Positions 9,768-18,937 are shown, counted from the first letter of the stretch. The stretch: 64,000 nucleotides of DNA from Alcaligenes faecalis (GCF_041521385.1 NZ_CP168006.1:3084133-3148132), one strand, 5' to 3'. Notes: generated by a model from the sequence alone, not told the origin. Translations and numbers: made by a program.

Positions 9768-9873
9768 GAAGTGCCTATTTTGTAGCTTCGGGTATACCCA
9801 TTATGGAAGCAGTAGCCATAATGTTAAATTGAATAACTTGCAGGTATATATACTTCTTTCATATAGGTAAGTC

Positions 9874-10788
9874 ATGAGCTGGAGTGAACGCATTCGCTTG
9901 AAGCATCTGCAGGTTTTAATTCGTTTGTGCGAACAAAAAAGCATGAGCGATGTGGCCCGGCAGTCCAATATGACCCAGCCTGCCTTGTCAAAATGGCTCA
10001 AGGACTTTGAAGACAGTATAGGTATGCCTTTGTTCGAGCGCCATGCGCGCGGTATTGAGCCTTTACCGGCGGCCTTGGCATTGGTCTCCCAGGCTCAAGG
10101 GGTGCTTAATCGCCTTGACCGCATGAATGCGACTTTGGAGCAATACCGGCAGGGATTCCGCCAGCAGTTTACCTTGGGTATTTCGCCGATGGTGGCCGCG
10201 GTTTATTTGCCGCAGTTGCTGGTGTATTTGCATCAGCGCGATCCGCAATGCCATATCCGGATTCAGGAAGGCACGCTGGATATTTTGAGCCGCAATCTGG
10301 AACAGGGTGAGCTGGACCTGGTTATTGGCCGTGTGGATGAAGCAGGCCGGAACCCGGCGATGGCGTATCTGCCGTTGGGCATGGTGCCTTTGGGGGTGGC
10401 CGCTTGCCGCAAGCATCCTTTGGCTCGGCAAGAGGAAGTGACCTGGGAGCAGACGCTGGAGTACCCCTGGGTATTACCGCCCAAAAACAGTCCTATGCGG
10501 CGCAGTTTCGAGTTGAGCCTGGATGCCAAGGGGCTGCCGTATCCCACTTGTGCGATCGAGTCTGCCTACGCGCATACCAATGCACGGGTGGCCGTTGGCA
10601 GTGATTTCCTGGTTCCCATGACGCGCAGTATGGTGCCGGTCTATCCGGAGCTCTGTATCCTGGAGCTGGGCTGGAGCGACCCGCGTTTGCACGGTCAGCT
10701 TGGTCTGTTGTGGCGCCCGCAGGACTCGGGTGAGCCAATGCTGGAAGAGGTCATTAGCTGGATGAGCAAGCAGCCTCACACAGTGTGA
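9874..10788 (+). CDS. LysR-type transcriptional regulator, divergent from the sulfatase gene
   Basis: 304 residues: an N-terminal winged helix (LKHLQVLIRLCEQKSMSDVA, then MTQPALSKWLKDFEDSIG) and a C-terminal type-2 periplasmic-binding-like effector domain. It is divergent from the sulfatase gene with 106 bases between the starts, the classic arrangement for a LysR activator of the neighbouring operon. The AT-rich spacer, which contains GGTATATATACTTC, probably holds the operator. The C-terminal domain resembles the GbpR/CbsR-like branch used for sugar or sulfur-ester regulons, but that is only a suggestion. Confidence 0.88.
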   Translation: MSWSERIRLKHLQVLIRLCEQKSMSDVARQSNMTQPALSKWLKDFEDSIGMPLFERHARGIEPLPAALALVSQAQGVLNRLDRMNATLEQYRQGFRQQFTLGISPMVAAVYLPQLLVYLHQRDPQCHIRIQEGTLDILSRNLEQGELDLVIGRVDEAGRNPAMAYLPLGMVPLGVAACRKHPLARQEEVTWEQTLEYPWVLPPKNSPMRRSFELSLDAKGLPYPTCAIESAYAHTNARVAVGSDFLVPMTRSMVPVYPELCILELGWSDPRLHGQLGLLWRPQDSGEPMLEEVISWMSKQPHTV

Positions 10789-10794
10789 TGTCAA

Positions 10795-10820
10795 TCAGGG
10801 TCAGCAGGGGCTGACCCTGA
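10795..10820 (+). terminator. Terminator after the LysR gene
   Basis: Perfect 11-bp stem TCAGGGTCAGC/GCTGACCCTGA with loop AGGG, seven bases after the LysR stop. A second small hairpin (AGCTgacAGCT) followed by GTTTTTTAAA lies just downstream and may be the actual release point. Confidence 0.75.
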
Positions 10821-10902
10821 AAGAGCTGACAGCTTGTTTTTTAAATGCATGTAACTAAAAATTGCCAGCATGCTATTTTGTTTCTTCTTGGCGAATTGAT
10901 TG

Positions 10903-12015
10903 ATGGGAACTGTTCTGGAAGGTTGGAAAAACTTGCAAGCGATCAGTATCAGCTCGGTGCGCGACACGCTGAGCGGGAAATACCATTCTCGTGACTTCAT
11001 TCATGCCCGAATGGAGTACTTACGCAGCCGCGTCGTATTAGTTGGCTTGTTATTTGCCTTGTTGACGCCCCTTTGGACTGTGATGGACTGGTTGGTTTTG
11101 CCCGGCTGGCCCACACATTTAATGGCGGTGCGAGTGTTCAGTCTGGGGGGGCTGATCGCGTGTGTGTGGTTTGCTTTCAATGGCCACCAGCGTATCACCC
11201 GTATTTATGTGTTAAGTGGCCTGGTTTTTATTTTGCCAGCCTCTTTTTACGCCTATATGCTGCTCACGCTCTCGGGGGCCGGGCATTATGTGGTACTGGG
11301 TTACGGCTTTATCCCTTTTCTGTTGGTGGCGACCTTAAGCATTTTTCCCTTTACCTTGCTGGAGTCTGCGCTGGTAGGGGGCGCGTTAATTGCCTTGCAG
11401 GTATTGGCCAGTGTCAGTTCGGGAACCTGGATGACGGCGAAAGGTTTGCAGGATCTGTGGCTGTTGAGTGCTTTGCTGGTTGTGGCCCTGACCGCCAATT
11501 ACTTTCATCTGGGACTTTTGTTGCGTTTATATCGGCAAGCCACGCACGATACCTTGACTGGGTTGCTGAACCGGGGGGCGGTCAGTCGTCAATTGGGGCA
11601 GGGACCTGTCCAGGAAAAACTGCATGTGTTGATGGTGGATCTGGATCATTTCAAACAGATCAACGATACCCATGGCCATTCGGTAGGGGATGATGTCTTG
11701 ACGCGTACCGCGTCTTTATTCAAGGCGCATTTGGGGCCCCATGACTTGGCGGCACGTTATGGTGGCGAGGAGTTTGTGTTGATTCTGGCCGGGCGTCGTG
11801 ATGAGCAGGCTTTGCGCTTTGCGGATTTGCTTTTGCGTCGGGTGCAGGAACAAACTTTCTACAATCATGACCGCGAGTCTTTTCAGATTACGGCCAGTAT
11901 GGGCCTGGCAGTGTGTCTGCCCGGTCAGGTCATTGAAGAGGCGCTGGTTCAGGCTGATCAACGCCTGTATGACGCCAAGCGTGCGGGTCGCAACCAGGTG
12001 GTGGCGACAGATTAA
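10903..12015 (+). CDS. Membrane diguanylate cyclase (GGEEF)
   Basis: 370 residues from ATG 10903; a TTG directly before it adds one codon. Residues about 40-205 form roughly six membrane helices, and the C-terminal ~160 residues are a GGDEF domain with an intact active-site GGEEF at Gly287 and the usual DLDHFKQINDTHGH metal/GTP block. It should make cyclic di-GMP at the inner membrane. The inhibitory I-site RxxD, normally five residues before GGEEF, reads GPHD, so its arginine is missing and product feedback may be weak. The second cyclase of the window (57388-58530) keeps RQDD. It appears to be a single-gene unit. Confidence 0.9.
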   Translation: MGTVLEGWKNLQAISISSVRDTLSGKYHSRDFIHARMEYLRSRVVLVGLLFALLTPLWTVMDWLVLPGWPTHLMAVRVFSLGGLIACVWFAFNGHQRITRIYVLSGLVFILPASFYAYMLLTLSGAGHYVVLGYGFIPFLLVATLSIFPFTLLESALVGGALIALQVLASVSSGTWMTAKGLQDLWLLSALLVVALTANYFHLGLLLRLYRQATHDTLTGLLNRGAVSRQLGQGPVQEKLHVLMVDLDHFKQINDTHGHSVGDDVLTRTASLFKAHLGPHDLAARYGGEEFVLILAGRRDEQALRFADLLLRRVQEQTFYNHDRESFQITASMGLAVCLPGQVIEEALVQADQRLYDAKRAGRNQVVATD

Positions 12016-12034
12016 ACCTGTCGGGCTACGTCAA

Positions 12035-12075
12035 CCAAGGGGGCCTGGAGTGGCAAAGACTCCAGGCCCCCTTGG
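12035..12075. terminator. Long perfect hairpin between convergent genes
   Basis: A 17-bp perfect stem (CCAAGGGGGCCTGGAGT and its complement) with a 7-base loop lies between the diguanylate cyclase and the convergent penicillin-acylase gene. It probably acts on both strands, although neither side has a T run. Confidence 0.7.
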
Positions 12076-12086
12076 CGATCGACTCC

Positions 12087-14522
12087 TTAGTAGTGCAGGG
12101 TTTGGCTTTCCTGGCTGGCCTTGTCTATGTCCTGATCGCTGATAGCATCGTTCTTGCACTTGAAGGCCGCAAACATTTCAAGCTGATCCGAGTGATGTGC
12201 GTCGGCTTCGCCTTTGGGATTGATGAAACCACTTTGCCCCGGCGCCATGATCGAGCACATGCGCACGCCAGCAGGGTCCAGCACGTACTGGAAGCGGGCG
12301 CTGCCGGTGTTCAGATAAGGCATGAGGCGGCGCTCGAACGCAGGGTCAGACCAAGGCACCCCAATCGCATTACGTGCCGCAAACAACATGGAAACAGAGG
12401 GAGCACGCCATTGCTGAGCTTGTGCGCCCTGCGCTTGCTCCAGCGAGGTGGCCGCTTGTTCCAGCGCATCCAGTACCAGCTCCTGGGCTGGACGACCTTG
12501 CAGGAAATCAATGGTCTGTGGCACACCAGCAGCCGGGCCCTGGATGGCGTTCCAGATCAGCTTGGCTGCCGCAGCGGGTTGGGCGCTGCGTGGATCATCC
12601 ATGGCCGGGTACAGGCCTTGCGTGTAGGTCTGGTAGACGCTGTCAGGCAAACGACCTTTCAGGAATACAGGGACCGCAGCGTGCATCCAGGCCTGCATCA
12701 CAGCCGGAGCACTGCCTTCGTAATGCTTGCCGTTGCTGGCGACGTGCAGCTTGTAGTCCCAGCCTCTCAACTGCTCGGCAGCTTGACGGGCCAGGGCACT
12801 GGCACGTGGCAGCTTGGCGGCTGCCTGGATGAGGGGGGCGAAGTAGCGCGCATTCAGGTCCGAGCGTGCGCCCAGGGAGTCAATGCCCCAGATTTCTTCA
12901 TCGCTCAGGCGCTGCTTGGCTTGCAGCGGTGCCAGTAGTTCCTGCACGCGGTCTACATAGGAGAAGTTGGCATTGTCAGCCAGCAAGGCGCCGTAGGCCT
13001 TGTTGTTCCAACTGGCGATATAGCCTTGCTGCGGGTTCAGCACTTTCGGGTTGTGCTCAAAGCTCAGAAAGCCTTGCCATTCCATGCTGCCGTCTCCTGT
13101 GGCCGGGAACTGGATGGCTTGACTGACAGGGCGTTGTGGCAAGAGGCCCAAGGCAGCGGCACCGATATTGCGCTTGGTATCGGCATAGAACCAGGTAATG
13201 GAGGCGCTGACGCGGGCTGCCTGGGCCATGAATTGATCCCAGTTTTGGGCCTTGGCCGCATGGGCCCAGCCCAGCAGGGTTTCAATTTCCCGACCTTCCC
13301 AGGTACGGCGGTTGGCGTAGGCGGTGTTGTTCTTTTTGTCCCAACTGCTGACATAACCTTGAGCCGCGCGGTAGACGTCCAGCGTGACATCGTCCTGTCC
13401 ACGCACTTTGATACGCACCTGCTTGTGCTCCATGGGACGCCAGGCATTGTTGTACCAGTAGCTATGCGGATCACCGTCTTTCAAGCGCAGTTGGTAAACG
13501 TCGTTGGTGTCCAGTGAACCTACAGTGGAACCCCAGGCAATCTGGCCATTGGTGCCGAACAGAATGGCGGGCAGGGCAACGGCAGTGGTGCCGGTCAGGT
13601 CGTAGCCCGCACCGTGCAGGCCGACGCTATAGGTAATGGACGGGGTGTACCAGCCTTGTTGCGGGCCGTTGTAAAGCACGGCATGGCCGTGGGTCGTCTT
13701 TTCAGGACCCAGCAGCCAGGCATTGCTGGCCGTCGGTGTGCCGGCGGCCACGGTGGGGCCCAGGGCGACAGCCTGCTTGCGCAGATAGTCCTGCGCAGCG
13801 TGTGTGGACAGGGCCTGCAAATGCGTAGGCAAGTCGGCCAGAGCGGTCTTGGCCTCCGGCTGCGCAATGATGGTGGGGGCGGTCGGGTCGTTCAGCCAGC
13901 GTAGTTGTTTGTAAAGCTGTTCGCCGCGTTCCGCGCCCTGGTCTGCTTTCAAGGTTTCCAGCAGATTCAGGTTGGCCACTTCCGCAGTACCGGCAAAGAA
14001 GCGGTTCAGAATCAGACCTACCCAGACCATGGCAATGTCCTCGGGCTGCCATTCAGAAGGTTCAAAGCCTTTGTCCAGAAACTCTTTGGGCATCAAGGTG
14101 TCGCGTTGGGCTTTTACCTCGCGCACACGCTGGGTAAAGCCTGCCGCATAGCCCTCAAACATGGCGCGGTCTTCTTTGGAAAGAGCGGCCAATTGCTTGC
14201 GAATAGAGTCCGGGTCGATGTTGCTGTGGGTGACTTTATCCAGCTCCAGGAAATCCGCTCCCAGAACTTCTGCCACCGTTCCCCAGCCAGAGCGTTTGGC
14301 AATTTCCATCTGATAGAGACGGTCCGTCGCGACGGCATAGGCATAGCCATAGAACAGGCCATAGGTGCTGTCCGCATAGATGTGCGGCGTGCCATAGCTG
14401 TCGCGCTTGATGGTAACGCTGCGATCATTCACGGAAGTGCTGGCACAGGCGGCCAGCAAGATGCTGGTGCTCAGTACGCCAAGGGTCAGTCGGGATGGGA
14501 AGCGACGGGGGAAGTTCAACAT
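12087..14522 (-). CDS. Penicillin-acylase family N-terminal nucleophile hydrolase, lipoprotein
   Basis: 811 residues. It starts with a lipoprotein signal (LTLGVLSTSILLAACAS, lipobox LAAC). The alpha-chain region contains GTPHIYADSTYGLFYGYAYA, and Ser266 in TASNAWLLGP is the expected autocatalytic nucleophile that becomes the N terminus of the beta chain. Asn residues of the oxyanion hole appear later (IASWNNKAYG). Family members (penicillin, cephalosporin and aculeacin acylases; AHL acylases PvdQ/QuiP) hydrolyse amide bonds of acylated small molecules. The closest branch and the substrate are not determinable here; acyl-homoserine lactone is one option. Start: GAGGAGA lies a few bases before ATG 14522. 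Confidence 0.88.
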   Translation of the reverse strand: MLNFPRRFPSRLTLGVLSTSILLAACASTSVNDRSVTIKRDSYGTPHIYADSTYGLFYGYAYAVATDRLYQMEIAKRSGWGTVAEVLGADFLELDKVTHSNIDPDSIRKQLAALSKEDRAMFEGYAAGFTQRVREVKAQRDTLMPKEFLDKGFEPSEWQPEDIAMVWVGLILNRFFAGTAEVANLNLLETLKADQGAERGEQLYKQLRWLNDPTAPTIIAQPEAKTALADLPTHLQALSTHAAQDYLRKQAVALGPTVAAGTPTASNAWLLGPEKTTHGHAVLYNGPQQGWYTPSITYSVGLHGAGYDLTGTTAVALPAILFGTNGQIAWGSTVGSLDTNDVYQLRLKDGDPHSYWYNNAWRPMEHKQVRIKVRGQDDVTLDVYRAAQGYVSSWDKKNNTAYANRRTWEGREIETLLGWAHAAKAQNWDQFMAQAARVSASITWFYADTKRNIGAAALGLLPQRPVSQAIQFPATGDGSMEWQGFLSFEHNPKVLNPQQGYIASWNNKAYGALLADNANFSYVDRVQELLAPLQAKQRLSDEEIWGIDSLGARSDLNARYFAPLIQAAAKLPRASALARQAAEQLRGWDYKLHVASNGKHYEGSAPAVMQAWMHAAVPVFLKGRLPDSVYQTYTQGLYPAMDDPRSAQPAAAAKLIWNAIQGPAAGVPQTIDFLQGRPAQELVLDALEQAATSLEQAQGAQAQQWRAPSVSMLFAARNAIGVPWSDPAFERRLMPYLNTGSARFQYVLDPAGVRMCSIMAPGQSGFINPKGEADAHHSDQLEMFAAFKCKNDAISDQDIDKASQESQTLHY

Positions 14523-14859
14523 CTTGTCTCCTCAAGCGTAGCCATGGGGCTACCGTTTTTTTATCTCTTGAGAATATAACGTCAAAGTTCTTTAGGTATT
14601 GATATTTTCAGGTGAAAGCTTCTAGAGGATTTCCCCAGTACAAAAGCGGCTTGCCGGATATGATGGAGCAGTTTATGAAATCCATGATTCGGCGCGTGCA
14701 GGAACCAGGTAGGGTGGTTGCGTTTTAATCTTTGGGCTTATTAAGTGTAGTCACTGTATATCGGTAGTTATCTTCTTTTCAGGCTATCTACTTTTTCTGC
14801 TCATTTCTTCTCGCTCTCCTTGCTTTAACGGCTTTCTGCCTGACTAGTTGTGTTTTATG
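14523..14859. other. AT-rich intergenic region upstream of the ABC operon
   Basis: No gene is recognised here. One open stretch, 14621-14728 (+), ends PDMMEQFMKSMIRRVQEPGR plus a few residues and stop. It has no clear start and matches no family I know; it may be the tail of a decayed gene or chance. The rest is AT-rich leader DNA. Confidence 0.4.
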
Positions 14860-14935
14860 TTTAAAGTGTTCAAGGGTATATCCCTAGGTCTTGGTCGATT
14901 TACTCGCAAAAATACCATGTGTACACTTTAAATTA
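14860..14935 (+). promoter_or_regulatory. Paired inverted operator-like sites before the ABC transporter operon
   Basis: TTTAAAGTGTTCA (14860-14872) and TGTACACTTTAAA (14920-14932) are inverted copies differing at one position, with a 47-base gap. The right copy includes GTGTACAC, which fits the GTnTAnAC pattern of HutC-type GntR operators. Over 14919-14935 it is 15/17 identical to a stretch between the two nic arms (23979-23995). The arrangement suggests one dimeric or looping regulator controlling both loci. Confidence 0.6.
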
Positions 14936-14992
14936 CTAAAACAAGACAAGTTGCTGAGTCGTGTTTCGCCTTACAAGCCCACGGAGAAGACA

Positions 14993-16210
14993 ATGAACAA
15001 GACATTTGCAGGGGTAGCACTGGCAGGAACGATGATGTTGCAAACTTTGGGGGCCACCGCTGCCGCTGAAGGGGTCATCAAGATTGGAGAGTTGAACAGC
15101 TATAAGTCCCAGCCCGCTTTTTTGGGGCCTTATCGAAACGGGATGGAGCTGGCGGTTGAGCAGATCAATCAGGCTGGGGGGATTCACGGCAAGCAACTGG
15201 AGTTGATTATCAAGGATGACAATTCCAACCCCGGCGATGCCGTACGCGCCGCCGAGGAATTGATCTCGCGGGAAAAGGTCGATGTGCTGACCGGGACCTT
15301 CCTGTCCAATATTGGTCTGGCCATTACCGACTTTGCCAAACACAAAAAAGTATTCTTTCTGGCCAGCGAACCGTTGACCGACAAGATCGTCTGGGCCGAT
15401 GGCAACCGCTACACCTTCCGCCTGCGCAACTCCACCTATATGCAGGTCGCCATGCTGGTGCCGGAAGCCGTCAAGCTGAACAAGAAGCGTTGGGCGATTG
15501 TGTACCCCAACTACGAGTACGGTCAGTCCGCCGTTGCCACGTTCAAGACTCTGATGAAAGAAGCCCAGCCCGATATCGAGTTCGTGGCTGAGCAGGCCAC
15601 GCCGTTGGGCAAGGTCGATGCCGGTGCCGTGGTGCAGGCTTTGTCCGAAGCCAAGCCTGATGCGGTTTTTAACGTACTTTTTGCGTCCGACCTGGCTCGT
15701 CTGGTTCGTGCCGGTAATCAGCGCCAGTTCTTCAGCCCTGCCTTGCCGGTGGTCAGCATGTTGACCGGCGAGCCCGAATACCTGGACCCCTTGGGTGAAG
15801 AAACGCCGGAAGGCTGGATTGTGACGGGCTACCCCTGGTATGCCATCGACACACCCGAGCACAATGCCTTTTTGAAAGCCTATCAGGGCAAGTACAAGGA
15901 GCACCCACGCCTGGGCACGATTATTGGCTACAGCACCATTGTGTCGATTGCCGCCGGTATTGAAAAAGCCGGTTCTACCGACACCGAAGCCATGATCAAA
16001 GCCTTCCGTGGTCTGGATGTGGTCACGCCTTTTGGTCCTATTACTTACCGCACGCAAGATCAGCAGTCCACACAGGGGGCGTATGTGGGTGTGCTGGCCA
16101 AGCAAGACGGCAAGGGCATCATGACTAATATTCGTTATGCCGATGGCAAGGATGTACAGCCTACGGATGAGCAAGTCAGCCAGTGGCGTCCTGCCGCGGC
16201 CAATCAATAA
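14993..16210 (+). CDS. ABC transporter periplasmic substrate-binding protein (LivK-like)
   Basis: 405 residues from ATG 14993, preceded by GGAGAA. A signal peptide (MNKTFAGVALAGTMMLQTLG, then ATAAA) leads into a type-1 periplasmic binding fold: IKIGELNSYKSQPAFLGPYR, then NGMELAVEQINQAGGIHGK, VVQALSEAKPDAVFNVLF. This is the peripla_BP_6 family used for branched-chain amino acids, urea, aromatic acids and other carboxylates. It is first in an operon with a fused permease and two ATPases. Operator-like sites in front are shared with the nic genes, so a pyridine or aromatic carboxylate is a reasonable ligand guess, not a demonstrated one. Confidence 0.88.
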   Translation: MNKTFAGVALAGTMMLQTLGATAAAEGVIKIGELNSYKSQPAFLGPYRNGMELAVEQINQAGGIHGKQLELIIKDDNSNPGDAVRAAEELISREKVDVLTGTFLSNIGLAITDFAKHKKVFFLASEPLTDKIVWADGNRYTFRLRNSTYMQVAMLVPEAVKLNKKRWAIVYPNYEYGQSAVATFKTLMKEAQPDIEFVAEQATPLGKVDAGAVVQALSEAKPDAVFNVLFASDLARLVRAGNQRQFFSPALPVVSMLTGEPEYLDPLGEETPEGWIVTGYPWYAIDTPEHNAFLKAYQGKYKEHPRLGTIIGYSTIVSIAAGIEKAGSTDTEAMIKAFRGLDVVTPFGPITYRTQDQQSTQGAYVGVLAKQDGKGIMTNIRYADGKDVQPTDEQVSQWRPAAANQ

Positions 16211-16277
16211 TTCCAAGAACGCAGTATTTCGTAGATCGGCGCGCCGTCTGGCGCGCCACTTCTGACGCGAGGCAGTA

Positions 16278-18173
16278 ATGGCCTTATCGGGTTTATGGGT
16301 TCAGTTCCTTAACGGACTGGCCGAGGCATCGTCTTTGTTTCTGGTGGCGGCGGGTTTGTCCCTGATCTTTGGGGTGACACGCATCGTCAATTTTGCACAC
16401 GGTTCCCTGTATATGCTGGGCATTTACATGGCGTATTCCACGGTGCAATTCATGGGTGGTTCGGCGCTGGGATTCTGGGCTGGCCTGATTGTGGCGGCCT
16501 TGCTGGTCGGCGCATTGGGGGCCTTGCTGGAAATCGTGCTGTTGCGGCGCATTTATAAAGCGCCCGAGCTGTTCCAGTTATTGGCCACCTTTGCCCTGGT
16601 GCTGGTGATTAATGACGGGGCCTTGGCGGTGTGGGGGCCGGAAGATCTGCTGGGGCCGCTGGCGCCGGGTTTGAGCGGTTCTGTTTCCATTGCAGGACGC
16701 TTCTTCCCGGTTTATGACCTGGTGCTGATCGTGATCGGTCCGGTGGTGCTGGGCTTGCTGTGGCTCTTGTTGACCCGTACCCGATGGGGCGTACTGGTGC
16801 GCGCCGCGACCCACGACAGGCAAATGCTCGGTGCGCTGGGCGTGAATCAGGCCTGGTTGTTTACGGGGGTCTTTGCCTTAGGGGCCTTCCTGGCTGGTTT
16901 GGGTGGTGCCGTGCAATTGCCGCGTCAGCCCGCCAATCTGCTGCTGGATTTGAGCGTGATCGGGGACGCCTTTGTGATTGTGGTGGTCGGTGGCATGGGC
17001 TCCATCCCCGGTGCCTATGTGGCTGCCTTGATCGTCGCTGAGTTGAAGGCCCTGTGTATTGCTCTGGGCACGGTCACCTTCTTTGGCGTGGACTTTGCTT
17101 TTCCCAAGTTGACGCTGGTGGTGGAGTTCATTTTCATGGCGGTGGTACTGGTGTTCCGGCCCTGGGGCTTGTTTGGGCGTGCTCAAGCCGTCAGCCGTAA
17201 CTCGGCCCCGATTGAGGCACCGTTACGAGCCGGAAGCGGAGCTTTCCAGGTCATGGTGCTGGTGGTTCTGGGGGGGATGGCCGCCTTGCCCCTGATGAAC
17301 GAATGGTTCCCATACGCGCCTGTGCTGGCTCTGGATATTCTGGTGTTGTCCTTGTTTGCATTGAGCCTGCATTTCATGATGGGACCAGGGGGGATGAACT
17401 CCTTTGGTCATGCTGCTTATTTTGGTCTGGGCGCCTATGCCGCGGCTCTGCTGTTCAAAGCGGCGGCCTGGTCGATGGGATGGTCTTTGGTCTTGGCTCC
17501 CGCTGTCGCAGGTTTGGGGGCGCTGATCTTTGGCTGGTTCTGCGTTCGTCTGTCCGGCGTCTACCTGGCCATGTTGACCTTGGCCTTTGCGCAGATTATC
17601 TGGTCCATCGTGTATCAGTGGGACAGCTTTACGGGCGGCTCTAATGGTTTGGTCGGAGTCTGGCCAGCCGAATGGTTGTCCGGTGATCGCTATTATTATT
17701 TCGCCTTGTGTGTGGTTGTGGCAGCCGCTTTCTTGTTACGTCGCATCTTGTTTTCGCCCTTTGGCTACGCCATGCGTGCCAGTCGGGATTCGGCCTTGCG
17801 GGCTGAGGCCATCGGCATTCCCGTTAAACGCGTACAGTGGCTGACCTTTATGTTGGCGGGCACATTTGCTGGTCTGTCCGGTGCCTTGTTTGTGTTTTCA
17901 AAAGGCAGTGTCTCGCCTGAGGTGATTGCGGTGAATAAGTCTGTGGATGGCTTGGTCATGGTCTTGCTGGGTGGCTTGCAAACCCTGGTCGGTCCAGTAG
18001 TGGGCGCAGCCGTATTCACCTTGCTGCAGGACTTTTTCCTGGGCATCACTCAGTATTGGCGCGCCTTGTTTGGTGGCGTGATTCTGTTGCTGGTTCTGGC
18101 TTTCCCACAGGGTATTGCCGGCTTTTTCAAACGTTGGGCGCACCGTCGCGTTGCACCGGAGGCATCGTCATGA
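16278..18173 (+). CDS. Fused branched-chain-type ABC permease (LivH-LivM)
   Basis: 631 residues combining two permeases normally encoded separately. Residues 1-~300 are LivH-like (GLSLIFGVTRIVNFAHGSLY, GVNQAWLFTGVFALGAFLAG, VVGGMGSIPGAYVAALIV). Residues ~345-620 are LivM-like (MMGPGGMNSFGHAAYFGLGA, VRLSGVYLAMLTLAFAQIIW, LLGGLQTLVGPVVGAAVF). Both halves keep the EAA-type loop that contacts the ATPases (LVRAATHDRQMLGALGVNQA and AMRASRDSALRAEAIGIPVK). The fusion supplies the whole inner-membrane channel in one chain. It follows the receptor gene by 67 bases and overlaps the next gene by ATGA, so it is translationally coupled to it. Confidence 0.9.
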   Translation: MALSGLWVQFLNGLAEASSLFLVAAGLSLIFGVTRIVNFAHGSLYMLGIYMAYSTVQFMGGSALGFWAGLIVAALLVGALGALLEIVLLRRIYKAPELFQLLATFALVLVINDGALAVWGPEDLLGPLAPGLSGSVSIAGRFFPVYDLVLIVIGPVVLGLLWLLLTRTRWGVLVRAATHDRQMLGALGVNQAWLFTGVFALGAFLAGLGGAVQLPRQPANLLLDLSVIGDAFVIVVVGGMGSIPGAYVAALIVAELKALCIALGTVTFFGVDFAFPKLTLVVEFIFMAVVLVFRPWGLFGRAQAVSRNSAPIEAPLRAGSGAFQVMVLVVLGGMAALPLMNEWFPYAPVLALDILVLSLFALSLHFMMGPGGMNSFGHAAYFGLGAYAAALLFKAAAWSMGWSLVLAPAVAGLGALIFGWFCVRLSGVYLAMLTLAFAQIIWSIVYQWDSFTGGSNGLVGVWPAEWLSGDRYYYFALCVVVAAAFLLRRILFSPFGYAMRASRDSALRAEAIGIPVKRVQWLTFMLAGTFAGLSGALFVFSKGSVSPEVIAVNKSVDGLVMVLLGGLQTLVGPVVGAAVFTLLQDFFLGITQYWRALFGGVILLLVLAFPQGIAGFFKRWAHRRVAPEASS

Positions 18174-18937
18174 GTTTGCTGCAAGTACGAGGTCTTAAAA
18201 AAGCGTTTGGCGGCAATCTGGCCGTAGACGGTATCGAGTTTGATGTGCAGGCCGGGGAGTTTCTGGCCTTGATCGGCCCTAATGGTGCAGGCAAAACCAC
18301 CACCTTCAATATGGTGGGCGGGCAGTTGACGCCAACCGCGGGTTCGGTGCGCTTGGGTGATCAGGAGCTGGTGGGATTGGCCCCACGCAAGATTGCTGCT
18401 TTGGGCGTGGGTCGCACCTTTCAGATTGCCGCGACGTTTGCCTCTTTGACAGTGGTGGAAAACGTGCAGATGGCCTTGCTGGCGCATCAGAAAAAACTGT
18501 TTTCCTTCTGGCGTCGTGCGGCTCAGTTCGAGCGGGCACGTGCGCTGGACTTGCTGGATCAGGTGGGCATGCTGGCTCAGGCTGAACGGCCTTGCAGCGA
18601 GCTGGCCTATGGCGATGTGAAGCGGGTAGAGCTGGCGATTGCACTGGCCAACGACCCCCGTCTGTTGCTGATGGATGAACCCACAGCAGGCATGGCCCCC
18701 AAAGAGCGCAATGAGTTGATGCGCCTGACCAAAAAACTGGTGATCGAACGCAATATGGGTGTGCTGTTTACCGAGCACAGCATGGACGTGGTGTTCGAGC
18801 ACTCGGACCGCATGCTGGTGTTGGCCCGTGGTCGGCTAGTGGCGGAAGGGGATGCGGACTATATTCGCCAGCATCCCAAGGTGCAGGAGGTCTACTTTGG
18901 AACAGGCAAAACATTCGAGAACAAGGAGCCAGCATGA
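18170..18937 (+). CDS. ABC transporter ATP-binding protein (LivG-like)
   Basis: 255 residues. Walker A GPNGAGKTT near residue 38, Q-loop VGRTFQ, signature segment ELAYGDVKRVELAIAL and Walker B LLLMDEPTAGM are all present, with a switch His in FTEHSMDVVF. The C-terminal extension (QEVYFGTGK) is typical of LivG proteins. The signature reads AYGDV rather than the common SYGQQ but keeps the glycine. ATG 18170 overlaps the permease stop by four bases. It is one of two ATPases driving the fused permease. Confidence 0.9.
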   Translation: MSLLQVRGLKKAFGGNLAVDGIEFDVQAGEFLALIGPNGAGKTTTFNMVGGQLTPTAGSVRLGDQELVGLAPRKIAALGVGRTFQIAATFASLTVVENVQMALLAHQKKLFSFWRRAAQFERARALDLLDQVGMLAQAERPCSELAYGDVKRVELAIALANDPRLLLMDEPTAGMAPKERNELMRLTKKLVIERNMGVLFTEHSMDVVFEHSDRMLVLARGRLVAEGDADYIRQHPKVQEVYFGTGKTFENKEPA

